The notes beneath the pieces were generated by a model, which was not told the DNA's origin, ran no database searches, and saw nothing but the letters and a program-made list of their open reading frames with translations. From Metapseudomonas boanensis (GTDB taxonomy: Bacteria > Pseudomonadota > Gammaproteobacteria > Pseudomonadales > Pseudomonadaceae), in contig NZ_JAGTIS010000008.1 in assembly GCF_018704125.1 (NCBI RefSeq), positions 186,001 to 250,000 of the forward strand: 64,000 nt of DNA. The letters run 5' to 3'. Shown here in pieces: positions 1-8,213 of the stretch (its first letter is position 1; the number at the start of each line of letters is the position of its first letter). The translations under genes and the position numbers were made by a program.

Positions 1-102
1 GCGCGTGGACAGCAGGCCTAGGCTCACCGCGGCCTGCCAGACTGCCAGCAAGATCAGGGGCAGCACCCAGGGCGCAGCACGCAAAAACAGAGTACGGGTC
101 AT
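1..102 (-). CDS. ssuC: SsuC alkanesulfonate ABC permease, N-terminal fragment
   Basis: Only the first 34 codons are in the window; the gene runs off the left edge. The fragment begins MTRTLFLRAAPWVLP and continues with a hydrophobic stretch, which is the N-terminal membrane helix expected of the inner-membrane permease that imports aliphatic sulfonates. The start lies 11 bases past the ssuD stop, with a GAGG ribosome-binding site right at that stop. Identity rests mostly on position after ssuA and ssuD, because no permease loop motif is visible. The ATPase ssuB would be expected next, outside the window. Confidence 0.8.
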   Translation of the reverse strand, partial: MTRTLFLRAAPWVLPLILLAVWQAAVSLGLLSTR

Positions 103-112
103 GACCAGGTCC

Positions 113-1261
113 TCAACTCTGCGCTGCAGCTTTGGGCAGGATGTCGTTGGCCACCATTTCGCCGAATGGGCTGACGTAGCCCCGGGACTCCGGACGCTCG
201 GGCTGGGCAAATTCAAGGTGCGGGAACAGCAGCTCGGCCACCCGGTAGGACTCCTCCAGGTGCGGATAGCCAGAGAAGATGAAGGTGTCGATGCCCAGCT
301 CCACGTATTCCTTGACCCGTGCCGCCACCGTCCGGCCGTCGCCTACCAACGCGGTACCCGCACCGCCGCGCACCAGTCCGACGCCGGCCCAGAGGTTGGG
401 TGCGACTTCCAGCCTGTCACGCTTGCCGCCATGCAACGCGGCCATGCGCTGCTGGCCAACGGAGTCGAAGCGCGCCAGCGCGGCTTGCGCCCTTGCGATG
501 GTGGCATCGTCCAGATGGCTGATCAGCCGATTGGCGGCGGCCCAGGCCTCTTCATTGGTCTCCCGCACGATCACATGCAGGCGGATGCCGAAGCGCACGC
601 TGCGGCCGAACTTGGCGGCCTTCTCGCGTACCTGGGCAATCTTCTCAGCCACGGCAGCCGGCGGCTCGCCCCAGGTCAGATACAGCTCGACCTGTTCTGC
701 GGCCAGGTCGTGGGCAGCTTCGGACGAGCCGCCGAAATACAGCGGTGGACGCGGCTGCTGGATGGGCGGGTAGAGCAGCTTGGCGCCCTTCACCTGCACA
801 TGCTTGCCGTCGTAATCGACGGTCTCGCCTTCCAGCACCCGACGCCAGACGCGGGTGAATTCCACAGAGGCCTCGTAGCGCTCTTCATGGGACAGGTGCA
901 GGCCATCGCCGGCCAACTCGTCCGGATCACCGCCGGTGACCAGGTTGAACAGGGCGCGACCGTTGGACAGCCGATCCAGGGTCGCAGCCTGGCGGGCGGC
1001 CACCGTCGGCGAGATGATCCCGGGCCGCAGCGCGACTAGGAACTTCAGCCGCTGGGTCACTGGAATCAGCGACGCAGCAACCAGCCAGGAGTCTTCGCAG
1101 GAACGCCCGGTAGGGATCAGCACTCCGCCAAAACCAAGGCGATCGGCCGCTTGGGCGACCTGCGTGAGGTAGCCGTGATCGACAGCGCGTGCGCCTTCGG
1201 CGGTGCCCAGATAGTGGCCGTCGCCGTGGGTAGGCAGGAACCAGAAGATGTTGAGGCTCAT
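113..1261 (-). CDS. ssuD: FMNH2-dependent alkanesulfonate monooxygenase
   Basis: This 382-residue protein matches the normal SsuD length and fold class (bacterial luciferase-like flavin monooxygenase). It opens with [20 protein letters not shown], typical of SsuD, and has the luciferase-family segment [18 protein letters not shown]. SsuD uses reduced FMN and O2 to cleave the C-S bond of C1-C10 alkanesulfonates, releasing sulfite and an aldehyde. FMNH2 must come from a partner reductase; msuE is the only candidate nearby, about 3.5 kb away. An AAGGAG ribosome-binding site precedes the ATG. It sits between ssuA and ssuC on the same strand. Expression is probably sulfur-starvation controlled (CysB), but I did not identify a CysB site. 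Confidence 0.96.
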   Translation of the reverse strand: MSLNIFWFLPTHGDGHYLGTAEGARAVDHGYLTQVAQAADRLGFGGVLIPTGRSCEDSWLVAASLIPVTQRLKFLVALRPGIISPTVAARQAATLDRLSNGRALFNLVTGGDPDELAGDGLHLSHEERYEASVEFTRVWRRVLEGETVDYDGKHVQVKGAKLLYPPIQQPRPPLYFGGSSEAAHDLAAEQVELYLTWGEPPAAVAEKIAQVREKAAKFGRSVRFGIRLHVIVRETNEEAWAAANRLISHLDDATIARAQAALARFDSVGQQRMAALHGGKRDRLEVAPNLWAGVGLVRGGAGTALVGDGRTVAARVKEYVELGIDTFIFSGYPHLEESYRVAELLFPHLEFAQPERPESRGYVSPFGEMVANDILPKAAAQS

Positions 1262-1355
1262 GGAGTCGTCTCCTTATGACGAATCGAGGGAGCGGGCGCG
1301 TAGGCTGCCGGCCGCGCGTCATGCATGAGCGCGGCCCGGCAGTGGGACTTGGCCG

Positions 1356-2321
1356 CTACCGGGCCTGTGCGAGATTGGCAGGCGGGGTCCAGACCACGTC
1401 CTTGATGCTCAGGCGCTTGGGAATCAGCTGGAGGTCGCTGAAGGTGTCCGCGATCTTCTGCTGGGCTTCCACCACCTGCGGGCTGATCAGCTGCGCACCA
1501 TAGGTCTGGCGCTCGACCGCAAGGCGAGTGATGTCCGCTGGGAGACCGATAAGCGGCGCCACCTGGATCGTGGCCGCTTCGCTGTTGGCCTGGGTCCATT
1601 CACCCACGGCGCGGATTTCCTCGACCAGCACGCCTAGCACGTCCGGGTGCTTCTCAGCGTAAGGCTTGGCCGCCAGGTAGAACTGGTGATTGGCCACCAG
1701 GTCCTTGCCATCACGCAGGCTGCGGGCCTGCAGTTGCCTCTCGGCGGCCGCCTGGAAGGGGTCCCAGATAACCCAGGCATCCACGCTGCCACGCTCGAAG
1801 GCGGCACGCGCGTCAGCCGGTGGCAGGTAAACCGGGGTAATGTCCTTGATCGACAACCCAACATCCTCCAGCGCGCGCACCAGCAGGTAATGCACGTTGG
1901 AGCCCTTGTTCAGCGCGACCTTCTTGCCCTTGAGGTCGGCCACGGACTTCAGCGACGAACCCTTGGGCACCAGGATCGCCTCGCTGGTGGGCGCGGGCGG
2001 CTCATGGGCGACGTAGAGCAGGTCCGCACCGGCGGCCTGGGCGAAGATCGGCGGCGCTTCGCCGGTGGTGCCGAAATCGATGGAGCCGACATTCAGCCCT
2101 TCCAGCAGCTGCGGGCCGCCGGGGAATTCCGTCCACTGGACGTCGATGCCCTTCTCCGCCAGGCGCTTCTCGAGGGTACCCTTGGCCTTGAGCAGGACCA
2201 GAGTGCCGTACTTCTGATAGCCGATTCGCAGAGTTTCGGCCTGGGCTTGGGTGATGGCGCCGAAGGAAATGGCCGCTGCGAACAGGGCGACCAGGCTCCG
2301 ACGCAAAGTAATGGTGCGCAT
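1356..2321 (-). CDS. ssuA: Sulfonate ABC transporter periplasmic binding protein
   Basis: This 321-residue protein has a Sec signal peptide (positive start MRTITLRR, hydrophobic core, likely cleavage after ITQAQA before ETLRIGYQ). The mature part carries the NMT1/SsuA-type fold segments RIGYQKYGTLVLLKAKG and NVGSIDFGTTGEAPPIFAQA. It captures aliphatic sulfonates in the periplasm and delivers them to SsuBC. It is followed 94 bases later by ssuD. A taurine-binding TauA is a possible relative, but the SsuD neighbour favours SsuA. The 117-base gap to lsfA upstream holds no recognised regulatory motif. Confidence 0.93.
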   Translation of the reverse strand: MRTITLRRSLVALFAAAISFGAITQAQAETLRIGYQKYGTLVLLKAKGTLEKRLAEKGIDVQWTEFPGGPQLLEGLNVGSIDFGTTGEAPPIFAQAAGADLLYVAHEPPAPTSEAILVPKGSSLKSVADLKGKKVALNKGSNVHYLLVRALEDVGLSIKDITPVYLPPADARAAFERGSVDAWVIWDPFQAAAERQLQARSLRDGKDLVANHQFYLAAKPYAEKHPDVLGVLVEEIRAVGEWTQANSEAATIQVAPLIGLPADITRLAVERQTYGAQLISPQVVEAQQKIADTFSDLQLIPKRLSIKDVVWTPPANLAQAR

Positions 2322-2438
2322 GGCGCTCTCCTTTGCAGTGTCAGGTTTGGCGGCCTGCTCGTCCGTTAGCGGACCAGTAAGGCGGGGGTGTGACGTTATG
2401 AGGATGGGGTGGCGGGTGGACCCGGCACGGGGCTCGTA

Positions 2439-3077
2439 TCAGCGGTTGGGTTGTGGGGTCAGGCGCAAGTAGGGCTTCACCGTGCGGTAACCTTTCGGGA
2501 AGCGCTGCTGGATCTCGTCCGGGTCCTGGAGCGAGGGCACGATCACCACCTCGTCGCCATCCTGCCAGTTGGCCGGAGTCGCCACCTTGTGGTTGTCGGT
2601 CAGCTGCAGCGAGTCGATCACCCGCAGGATTTCGTTGAAGTTGCGGCCGGTGCTGGCCGGGTAGGTGATGATCAGGCGCACCTTCTTGTTCGGGTCGATG
2701 ATGAACAACGAGCGCACCGTCAGGGTGTCGTTGGCGTTGGGGTGGATCAGGTCGTACAGGCCGGAAACCTTGCGATCGGCGTCGGCGAGGATGGGGAAAT
2801 TGACCTGCGTGTCCTGGGTTTCGTTGATGTCATCGATCCACTTGATGTGCGACTCCGCCGGATCGACCGAGAGCGCGATGGCTTTGACGCCACGTTCGGC
2901 GAAGGCGTCCTTGAGCTTGGCGGTGAGGCCCAGCTCGGTGGTGCACACCGGGGTGAAGTCGGCGGGGTGGGAGAACAGCACGCCCCAGCTGTTGCCCAGC
3001 CATTCGTGGAAGCGAATGTGGCCGATGCTGGAGTCCTGTTCGAAATCGGGGGCGATGTCACCGAGACGGATGCTCAC
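2439..3077 (-). CDS. lsfA: 1-Cys peroxiredoxin (LsfA/Prx6 type)
   Basis: This 212-residue protein has the Prx6-subfamily layout: peroxidatic cysteine C45 in PADFTPVCTTELG, then the long C-terminal dimerisation domain that separates 1-Cys Prx6 proteins from 2-Cys AhpC. It reduces hydrogen and organic peroxides. In pseudomonads LsfA is induced by sulfur limitation and sits beside the ssu genes, as here. A plausible role is to remove peroxide leaking from the reduced-flavin monooxygenases, which is inference. The ATG has AGGAG just upstream. It precedes ssuA on the same strand, so it could share a transcript with it. Confidence 0.93.
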   Translation of the reverse strand: MSIRLGDIAPDFEQDSSIGHIRFHEWLGNSWGVLFSHPADFTPVCTTELGLTAKLKDAFAERGVKAIALSVDPAESHIKWIDDINETQDTQVNFPILADADRKVSGLYDLIHPNANDTLTVRSLFIIDPNKKVRLIITYPASTGRNFNEILRVIDSLQLTDNHKVATPANWQDGDEVVIVPSLQDPDEIQQRFPKGYRTVKPYLRLTPQPNR

Positions 3078-3461
3078 GTTTTTCTCCTTGGGTGAGTGCG
3101 TGGTGTGGGCTCACTATGCGCAAGATCACTAAGGATTAAAAAGAATAAATAAAAATTTGTTTATTACTCTTTTGAATATAAAAATCCGCGGACGCCCTCC
3201 CCTCGCAACAGCTAGCCACGCACAAGCGAGCCATCCCTTGCAAAGCCTTGGACGGCACGCAGGAGGCATGGCGGTAGGGTTTGAAGGCAGCAGGGAAGGA
3301 GAGAGGCAGCAGCCTCCGTGGAATGCCATCTGGCGGCTGCTCTTAGGGCGTTCAGTCCGCGACAGTGCTTATACCAAGGCCAAAAGCCGAGTCTGTCGAC
3401 ACCGATTTGCGGAGCGCACGGCGCAGCCTACATCTACGCCGCGCAGGTAGGTGAAGCGGAC
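3078..3461. promoter_or_regulatory. lsfA upstream region with AT-rich tract
   Basis: These 384 bases lie between the sfnR stop and the lsfA start and hold no convincing gene. A tract at about 3130-3185 is very AT-rich in an otherwise GC-rich window and lies 55-110 bases upstream of lsfA, where its promoter and a CysB-type activator site would be expected. I do not see a clean -35/-10 pair or a -24/-12 element. Confidence 0.4.
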
Positions 3462-4532
3462 TCAGCTCGCCCGGACGGTAGCCGTCAGTTCGCCGATCTT
3501 CTCCAGCCTGGCACGAACGATATTGCGGCTGATGCCCAACAGGCGTCCGGTCTGCAACTGGTTGCCATGGCAGAAGCGATAGGCCGCACGAAAGAGGGTT
3601 TCCTCGATATACCCGTAGAGGTCCGGCAAGTTTTGCTCGAACAGCTCATTCAGCGCCGCCTCCAGATCTGCAGGCCCGCGAGTCGCGGAACTGTATTGGC
3701 CCGAGTCGTCCTGTCGGCCCGCAGCGCCGCGCATCTCGACCAGGTGCAGGTCGGCAGGCTGCACGACTTGGTGACGGCACACCAGCAAGGCATGGTGAAT
3801 GGCGTTCTCGAGTTCTCGGATATTGCCCTGCCAGCCATGCCCCAGCAGCTTGCGCTCGGCCTCCGGGCTGAGCTGCGCGCGGACGTAACCGAGGCGCTGG
3901 CAATGCTCTTCAAGGAAAAACTCGGCCAATGGCAGGATATCGCCCGGCCGTTCCCGCAGCGGCGGCAGGCGAATCGTCGCCACGTGCAAGCGATAGAACA
4001 GGTCCTCGCGAAAGTGCCCGGCAACCACCGCATCGGCCAGGTTGACGTTGGTCGCCGCCACCAGGCGCACATCGATCGGAATCGGCGTGCGTGAGCCAAG
4101 GCGCACCACCTCGCGCTCCTGCAGCACCCGCAGCAGCTTGACCTGCATATTCAGCGGCAGGTCACCGATCTCATCGAGAAACAGCGTCCCCCCGCTGGCC
4201 GTCTCGAACCAGCCCGCCTTACTGCTGGTAGCGCCGGTGAAGGCACCCTTTTCATGGCCGAACAGCTCGCTTTCCACCAGGCTCTCGGGAAAAGCACCGC
4301 AGTTAACGGCCACGAAAGGCCCCTTGCTGCGACGGCTCAGATTGTGGATATGCCGGGCCACCAGCTCCTTGCCAGTCCCGGTCTCGCCGATGATCAGTGC
4401 ATTAGCCTCACTCGGTGCGAGACGCTCGATGCGATCGAGCAGTTCCGCTGAGCGCGGGTCCTTGAATACCAGCACGGTGGCCCTGACCGACTTGGTCAGC
4501 TCACGGGCGTTGGGATGGGTCAGCAGCGACAT
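3462..4532 (-). CDS. sfnR: Sigma-54-dependent activator, SfnR-like, lacking a sensor domain
   Basis: This 356-residue bacterial enhancer-binding protein has the AAA+ core starting near residue 25: Walker A GETGTGKE, sigma-54 contact loop GAFTGA, Walker B-like GGTLFLDEIGD, and a C-terminal Fis-type helix-turn-helix (NQLQTGRLLGISRNIVRARL). It has no N-terminal receiver, GAF or PAS domain, which is the SfnR architecture; such activators are controlled by their amount rather than a ligand. SfnR activates sulfone and sulfonate use genes. It is divergent from msuE, which has a -24/-12 promoter. The downstream sulfur operon at 12.1 kb shares the same putative upstream site. SfnR is the best name, but other sensor-less activators cannot be excluded. 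Confidence 0.85.
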   Translation of the reverse strand: MSLLTHPNARELTKSVRATVLVFKDPRSAELLDRIERLAPSEANALIIGETGTGKELVARHIHNLSRRSKGPFVAVNCGAFPESLVESELFGHEKGAFTGATSSKAGWFETASGGTLFLDEIGDLPLNMQVKLLRVLQEREVVRLGSRTPIPIDVRLVAATNVNLADAVVAGHFREDLFYRLHVATIRLPPLRERPGDILPLAEFFLEEHCQRLGYVRAQLSPEAERKLLGHGWQGNIRELENAIHHALLVCRHQVVQPADLHLVEMRGAAGRQDDSGQYSSATRGPADLEAALNELFEQNLPDLYGYIEETLFRAAYRFCHGNQLQTGRLLGISRNIVRARLEKIGELTATVRAS

Positions 4533-4649
4533 CTCGGATTCCTTGCGTCGTAGAGCGCCGAGGAATATTGCACCATCCTCAATAGACTAAATAATTATTA
4601 ATTAATATTTATATAGACCATATTGGAATATATCTACTTTCACGCGACG

Positions 4650-4665
4650 TGCTGCTCCCGCAACA
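4650..4665. promoter_or_regulatory. Putative SfnR upstream activating sequence (msuE)
   Basis: The 16-base sequence TGCTGCTCCCGCAACA is a near-palindrome of the TGY-N10-ACA type used by enhancer-binding proteins. It sits about 100 bases upstream of the msuE -12 element, the normal distance for sigma-54 enhancers. A near-identical, more symmetrical copy is at 12286-12301 before the other sulfur operon. Confidence 0.55.
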
Positions 4666-4750
4666 GTCGAACAGCACAACTGCTGCCCGGTCGCCAGCAA
4701 AGCGCGATGGAAATCCGCGCAACTGCACTGATTCCGCACACTTCAGCCCT

Positions 4751-4765
4751 TGGTATGGCTCTTGC
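4751..4765 (+). promoter_or_regulatory. Sigma-54 (-24/-12) promoter of msuE
   Basis: TGGTATGGCTCTTGC matches the consensus TGGCACG-N4-TTGC with exact GG-N10-GC spacing. It lies 44 bases before the msuE ATG, leaving a short leader. The divergent neighbour is a sigma-54 activator. Confidence 0.8.
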
Positions 4766-4808
4766 CTCTGGCCGCTGTACACCACGCAACATCACCAAGG
4801 AATGCTTC

Positions 4809-5372
4809 ATGAGCCATCCGATCAAAGTCGTCGCCGTCTCCGGCGGCACCTACCGCCCCTCACGTACCCAGGTGCTGACCCAGGCGATCATCGCCGAGGT
4901 GGAAAAGCACCTGCGTATCGACAGCCATATCATCGAGTTGGGCGATATCGCTCGCCCGCTGGGTGGCGCGCTGTCGCGCAAGGAGCTGCCCGAGATCGTC
5001 GAGCATGAGCTGCGCGCCATCGAATCGGCCGACCTGCTGATCGTCGCGGCGCCAGTCTATCGCGGCTCTTACCCCGGCCAGTTCAAGCACCTGTTCGATC
5101 TCATCGACATGAATGCCCTGATCGGCACCCCGGTCCTGCTGGCGGCCACGGGCGGCAGTGACCGCCATGCATTGGTGCTCGACCACCAGCTGCGCCCACT
5201 GTTCAGCTTCTTCCAGTCGCTCACGCTGCCGATTGGCGTGTATGCCTCGGAGGCCGACTTCCAGAACTACCAGATCAGCAGCGAAGCGCTGAAAGCCCGC
5301 ATCCAGCTGGCGGCAGAACGCGCGGCGCCTTTGTTCGGCGCCGCTCTCGATCCCCTCAGGAAAATTGCCTGA
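4809..5372 (+). CDS. msuE: NAD(P)H-dependent FMN reductase (MsuE/SsuE family)
   Basis: The protein is 187 residues from the ATG chosen here, which fits the 170-200 residue family. Its flavodoxin-like fold shows the N-terminal phosphate loop SGGTYRPSRT and the FMN-site segment PVYRGSYPGQFKHLFDL. It reduces free FMN with NAD(P)H and supplies FMNH2 to two-component monooxygenases such as SsuD, MsuD, SfnG and the DszA-like enzyme at 8214-9662. An in-frame start further upstream at 4623 is rejected because it would place the sigma-54 promoter inside the gene. The gene is single and convergent with metI. Confidence 0.93.
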   Translation: MSHPIKVVAVSGGTYRPSRTQVLTQAIIAEVEKHLRIDSHIIELGDIARPLGGALSRKELPEIVEHELRAIESADLLIVAAPVYRGSYPGQFKHLFDLIDMNALIGTPVLLAATGGSDRHALVLDHQLRPLFSFFQSLTLPIGVYASEADFQNYQISSEALKARIQLAAERAAPLFGAALDPLRKIA

Positions 5373-5467
5373 CCAACGCTCAGTGATTCTCGGCGTACGC
5401 CTGCTGGCAGGACTGGCAGCAGGCAGAGGTTGCTCTGGGATCGAGGCCCAACATCGGGATCAGCTGT

Positions 5468-5498
5468 GTTGGGCTTCGCTTCGCTCTGCCCAACCTAC
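5468..5498. repeat. Intergenic GGGCTTCGC...CCAACCTAC repeat (half copy)
   Basis: A GC-rich intergenic sequence between the convergent msuE and metI genes. The same element occurs as inverted pairs at 20609-20710 and 59630-59697. It is probably a small dispersed repeat that can act as a bidirectional terminator or REP-like element. Confidence 0.6.
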
Positions 5499-5558
5499 AG
5501 GCATCGAGCCAATGCAGCACCGTGCCAATCCAGTCCGGCAAACCCTGTGAGAAGGCAC

Positions 5559-6218
5559 TCAGGCCCGCTTGTTCAGCAACTGCGCAAACCGGTCCCCACC
5601 GAACTGGATCAACGTCACCAGCACCACCAACAGGATGATCACCGTGAGCATGATCTGGGTGTCGAAACGCTGGTAGCCGTAGCGGTAGGCCAGGTCGCCC
5701 AAGCCTCCCGCACCGATGGCGCCGGCCATCGCCGAGGAGTTGATCATGGTCACCAGCGTGATGGTGAAGCCGCCGACGATGCCTGGCCGCGCCTCCGGCA
5801 GCAGGACGTTCCAAACGATGTGGTGGCGCTGGCAGCCCATGGCCTGCGCCGCTTCCACCAGGCCGAAATCCACCTCCCGCAGACTCACCTCGGCGATACG
5901 CGCGAAGAACGGCGTAGCGGCGATGGTCAGTGGTACCACCGCGGCCCAAACGCCGTAGCTGGTGCCGACGATCAACCGAGTGAAGGGAATCAGCGCCACC
6001 ATCAGGATCAGGAAGGGAATCGAACGCAGCACGTTGACCACGCTGCCCAACGAACGGTTGAGCAACCGCGCCTCGAAGATCCCGCCCGGCCCGGTTGTGA
6101 CCAGCACCAGCGCCAGCGGAATGCCCACCAGCAGGACGATGGCCGAGGACGCGCCGATCATCAGCAGTGTGTCCAGCAAACCCTGCAGTAAACGATCAAG
6201 CATGGGCGACATAGCCAA
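5559..6218 (-). CDS. metI: Methionine-type ABC transporter permease
   Basis: This 219-residue membrane protein has about five hydrophobic segments and the permease EAA loop ([29 protein letters not shown]). The start [22 protein letters not shown] and the length are typical of MetI. It imports methionine or related sulfur compounds with MetN and MetQ. It overlaps the metN 3' end by 23 bases, indicating translational coupling. It is the last gene of the six-gene sulfur operon, so the substrate may be an organosulfur compound such as methionine sulfoxide rather than methionine itself; this is inference from context. Confidence 0.92.
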   Translation of the reverse strand: MAMSPMLDRLLQGLLDTLLMIGASSAIVLLVGIPLALVLVTTGPGGIFEARLLNRSLGSVVNVLRSIPFLILMVALIPFTRLIVGTSYGVWAAVVPLTIAATPFFARIAEVSLREVDFGLVEAAQAMGCQRHHIVWNVLLPEARPGIVGGFTITLVTMINSSAMAGAIGAGGLGDLAYRYGYQRFDTQIMLTVIILLVVLVTLIQFGGDRFAQLLNKRA

Positions 6219-7275
6219 GCACCTCCGCCTTGTCCGCCAACGTTCGTGTGCGCTCCTGCAGGTCGCCGCTGCCCTGCCCCGTCAGTGCCACGCTGAGCAG
6301 CAGGTGGCCCTGGGCGCGCCCCTGGATGCGGTCGATGCCACCGTGCAGCAGGCTCACCCGCGTACCCAGCGCCTGGGCGATGGCCAGCAGGTCGGGTTCC
6401 CGGCCGCTGGCGCCGGTGAAGTGCAGGCCCAGTAGCAGCTCGTTGACGCCAGGCTGCGGTTGGTTGTGCAGGCGTGCCAGCAGGTCCTCCGGCAAGTCAT
6501 GGCGCAGGGTGCCGAGCAAGGTGCGGGTGACCTCATTGCGCGGCTCGCCGAACACCTGCCAGACCGGCCCCTGTTCCACCACGTGGCCTCGCTCCAGCAC
6601 AACCACGCGGTCGCAGATCTCGCGGATCACCGTCATCTCATGGGTGATCAGCACAATGGTCAGGCCAAGGCGCTTGTTGATGTCACGCAGCAGCGCCAGG
6701 ATCGCCTGCGTGCTCTCCGGGTCCAGCGCTGACGTAGCCTCGTCGCAAAGGAGGATTTCCGGTTGATGCACCAGCGCCCGGGCAATGCCCACGCGCTGCT
6801 TCTGCCCGCCGGAGAGTTGCGCCGGGTAGGCGTCGCGCTTCTCGGCCAGACCCACCAGCTGCAGCAACTCTGCCACCTTGCGCTCGATCTCTGGCTTGCC
6901 AACGCCGGCCACCTTCAGCGGCAGGGCGACGTTCTGCCAGACAGTCTTGGCCGACATCAAGTTGAAGTGCTGGAAGATCATGCCGACGCGACGGCGCAGC
7001 AGAACCAGCTGCTTCTCGTCGAACTGGCCGATGTCCTCTTCGTCGATGACCACCTGACCGGCGGTGGGCTTCTCCAGGCGGTTGAGGGTGCGGATCAGCG
7101 ACGACTTGCCGGCTCCGCTGCGACCGATGATGCCGAACACCTCGCCGCGACGGATCTCCAGATCGATGCTGTGCAGGGCCTGCACCGGCCCCTTGCTGCC
7201 CTGATAGGCCTTGCCCAGCCCCAGCAGGCGAATATGCGGCAGGTCCAGGCTTAGATTGCGGTTGAAACTGACCAT
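6196..7275 (-). CDS. metN: Methionine-type ABC transporter ATPase
   Basis: The protein is 359 residues from the ATG at 7275, which has an AGAGG ribosome-binding site. The longer frame to 7350 is rejected because its extra codons come from an intergenic repeat. Walker A ([10 protein letters not shown]), signature ([15 protein letters not shown]) and Walker B ([13 protein letters not shown]) are intact. A C-terminal NIL-type domain (about residues 265-359) follows, as in MetN, where it binds methionine for trans-inhibition. It lies between metQ and metI in the sulfur operon. Confidence 0.93.
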   Translation of the reverse strand: MVSFNRNLSLDLPHIRLLGLGKAYQGSKGPVQALHSIDLEIRRGEVFGIIGRSGAGKSSLIRTLNRLEKPTAGQVVIDEEDIGQFDEKQLVLLRRRVGMIFQHFNLMSAKTVWQNVALPLKVAGVGKPEIERKVAELLQLVGLAEKRDAYPAQLSGGQKQRVGIARALVHQPEILLCDEATSALDPESTQAILALLRDINKRLGLTIVLITHEMTVIREICDRVVVLERGHVVEQGPVWQVFGEPRNEVTRTLLGTLRHDLPEDLLARLHNQPQPGVNELLLGLHFTGASGREPDLLAIAQALGTRVSLLHGGIDRIQGRAQGHLLLSVALTGQGSGDLQERTRTLADKAEVLGYVAHA

Positions 7276-7323
7276 GAGGGCCTCTCGTATTTCGTTATTG
7301 CGCGTGGCTCGGGCTGCTTTTCC

Positions 7324-7350
7324 GTGTGGGGGGAATGAATTCGCCCCCAC
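7324..7350. repeat. Intergenic GAATTC-centred palindromic repeat
   Basis: A GC-rich hairpin (GTGTGG...GAATTC...CCCCCAC) between metQ and metN. Related sequences occur at 8221-8316 and about 22335-22385. It could stabilise the metQ 3' end and lower metNI expression, as REP hairpins do between binding-protein and permease genes. Confidence 0.65.
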
Positions 7351-7377
7351 AAAAAGCAGGGCTCCCCTGTTTAACGG

Positions 7378-8175
7378 TTACTCCCAACCCGGCTGGTAGA
7401 GCTTGCCGTGGGCCTTATCCAGGGCGGCGCGTACTTGCGGCGAGTGCTGATAGATGTCGACGAACTTGCTCAGGCGGCCGTCGTCCTTGTAGTCGGCGCG
7501 GGTGACGAACTGGATGACGTATTCCTTGTTCTCAATACCGTCGAATAGCAGCGCGCCATTGGGATCGAGGGTTCCGGCGAGGCGGATGTAGTGCGGGTAA
7601 CCCTGGGCCAGGTCGACGTCATCCAGCGCGCGCACCAGTTGTACGGCTTCCAGCTCGATGATCTCGATGTGCTTGGGATTCTCGACAATGTCTTCGAGCG
7701 TCGCCCTGTAACCGACACCCGCCTTCAGCTTGAGCAGCCCTGCCTTCTGCAAGAGCTGCAGGCCGCGGCCGCCATTGATGGGGTCGTTGGCGATGGCCAC
7801 CCTCGCGCCTTTCGGCAGATCGGCGATGGCCTGGTACTTCTTCGAGTAGAGGCCGACGTTGTTGATCACGCCGGGGGCGAAAGGCTGCAAGGGGAAACCG
7901 CCCTCCTTCCTGGCGTTTTCCAGGAAGGGCCCGTGCTGGAAGTAGTTCACGTCGATATCACCGGCGGCCAGGGTGAGGTTCGGCGAGTTCCAATCGGTGA
8001 ACTCCACCAGCTCGACCTTCAGGCCTTGCTTGGCCGCTTCCTCCACGGCGACTTCCAGCGGCGGGGCAAAGGCGGCCGTGGTACCGACCTTGAGGGTTTT
8101 GGTGTCGGCACCGTGGGCCAGGCCAGCGGCGAGCAGGAGGCCCAGGGTAAGGGCTTTGAGAATGGGTTTGCGCAT
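7378..8175 (-). CDS. metQ: Methionine-type ABC transporter binding protein
   Basis: This 265-residue protein has a Sec signal peptide ending near LAHGA before DTKTLKVG. There is no lipobox cysteine, so it is probably a soluble periplasmic protein rather than the lipoprotein found in E. coli. NlpA/MetQ-family segments include AAGDIDVNYFQHGPFLE and LPKGARVAIANDPINGGRGL. It binds the sulfur substrate for MetNI. It lies 38 bases after the monooxygenase gene in the same operon, which suggests a substrate or product related to that enzyme. Confidence 0.92.
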   Translation of the reverse strand: MRKPILKALTLGLLLAAGLAHGADTKTLKVGTTAAFAPPLEVAVEEAAKQGLKVELVEFTDWNSPNLTLAAGDIDVNYFQHGPFLENARKEGGFPLQPFAPGVINNVGLYSKKYQAIADLPKGARVAIANDPINGGRGLQLLQKAGLLKLKAGVGYRATLEDIVENPKHIEIIELEAVQLVRALDDVDLAQGYPHYIRLAGTLDPNGALLFDGIENKEYVIQFVTRADYKDDGRLSKFVDIYQHSPQVRAALDKAHGKLYQPGWE

Positions 8176-8213
8176 GGTTGGGTTCCTTGGAGTTCAGGGG
8201 TCTGTAAGGGGCA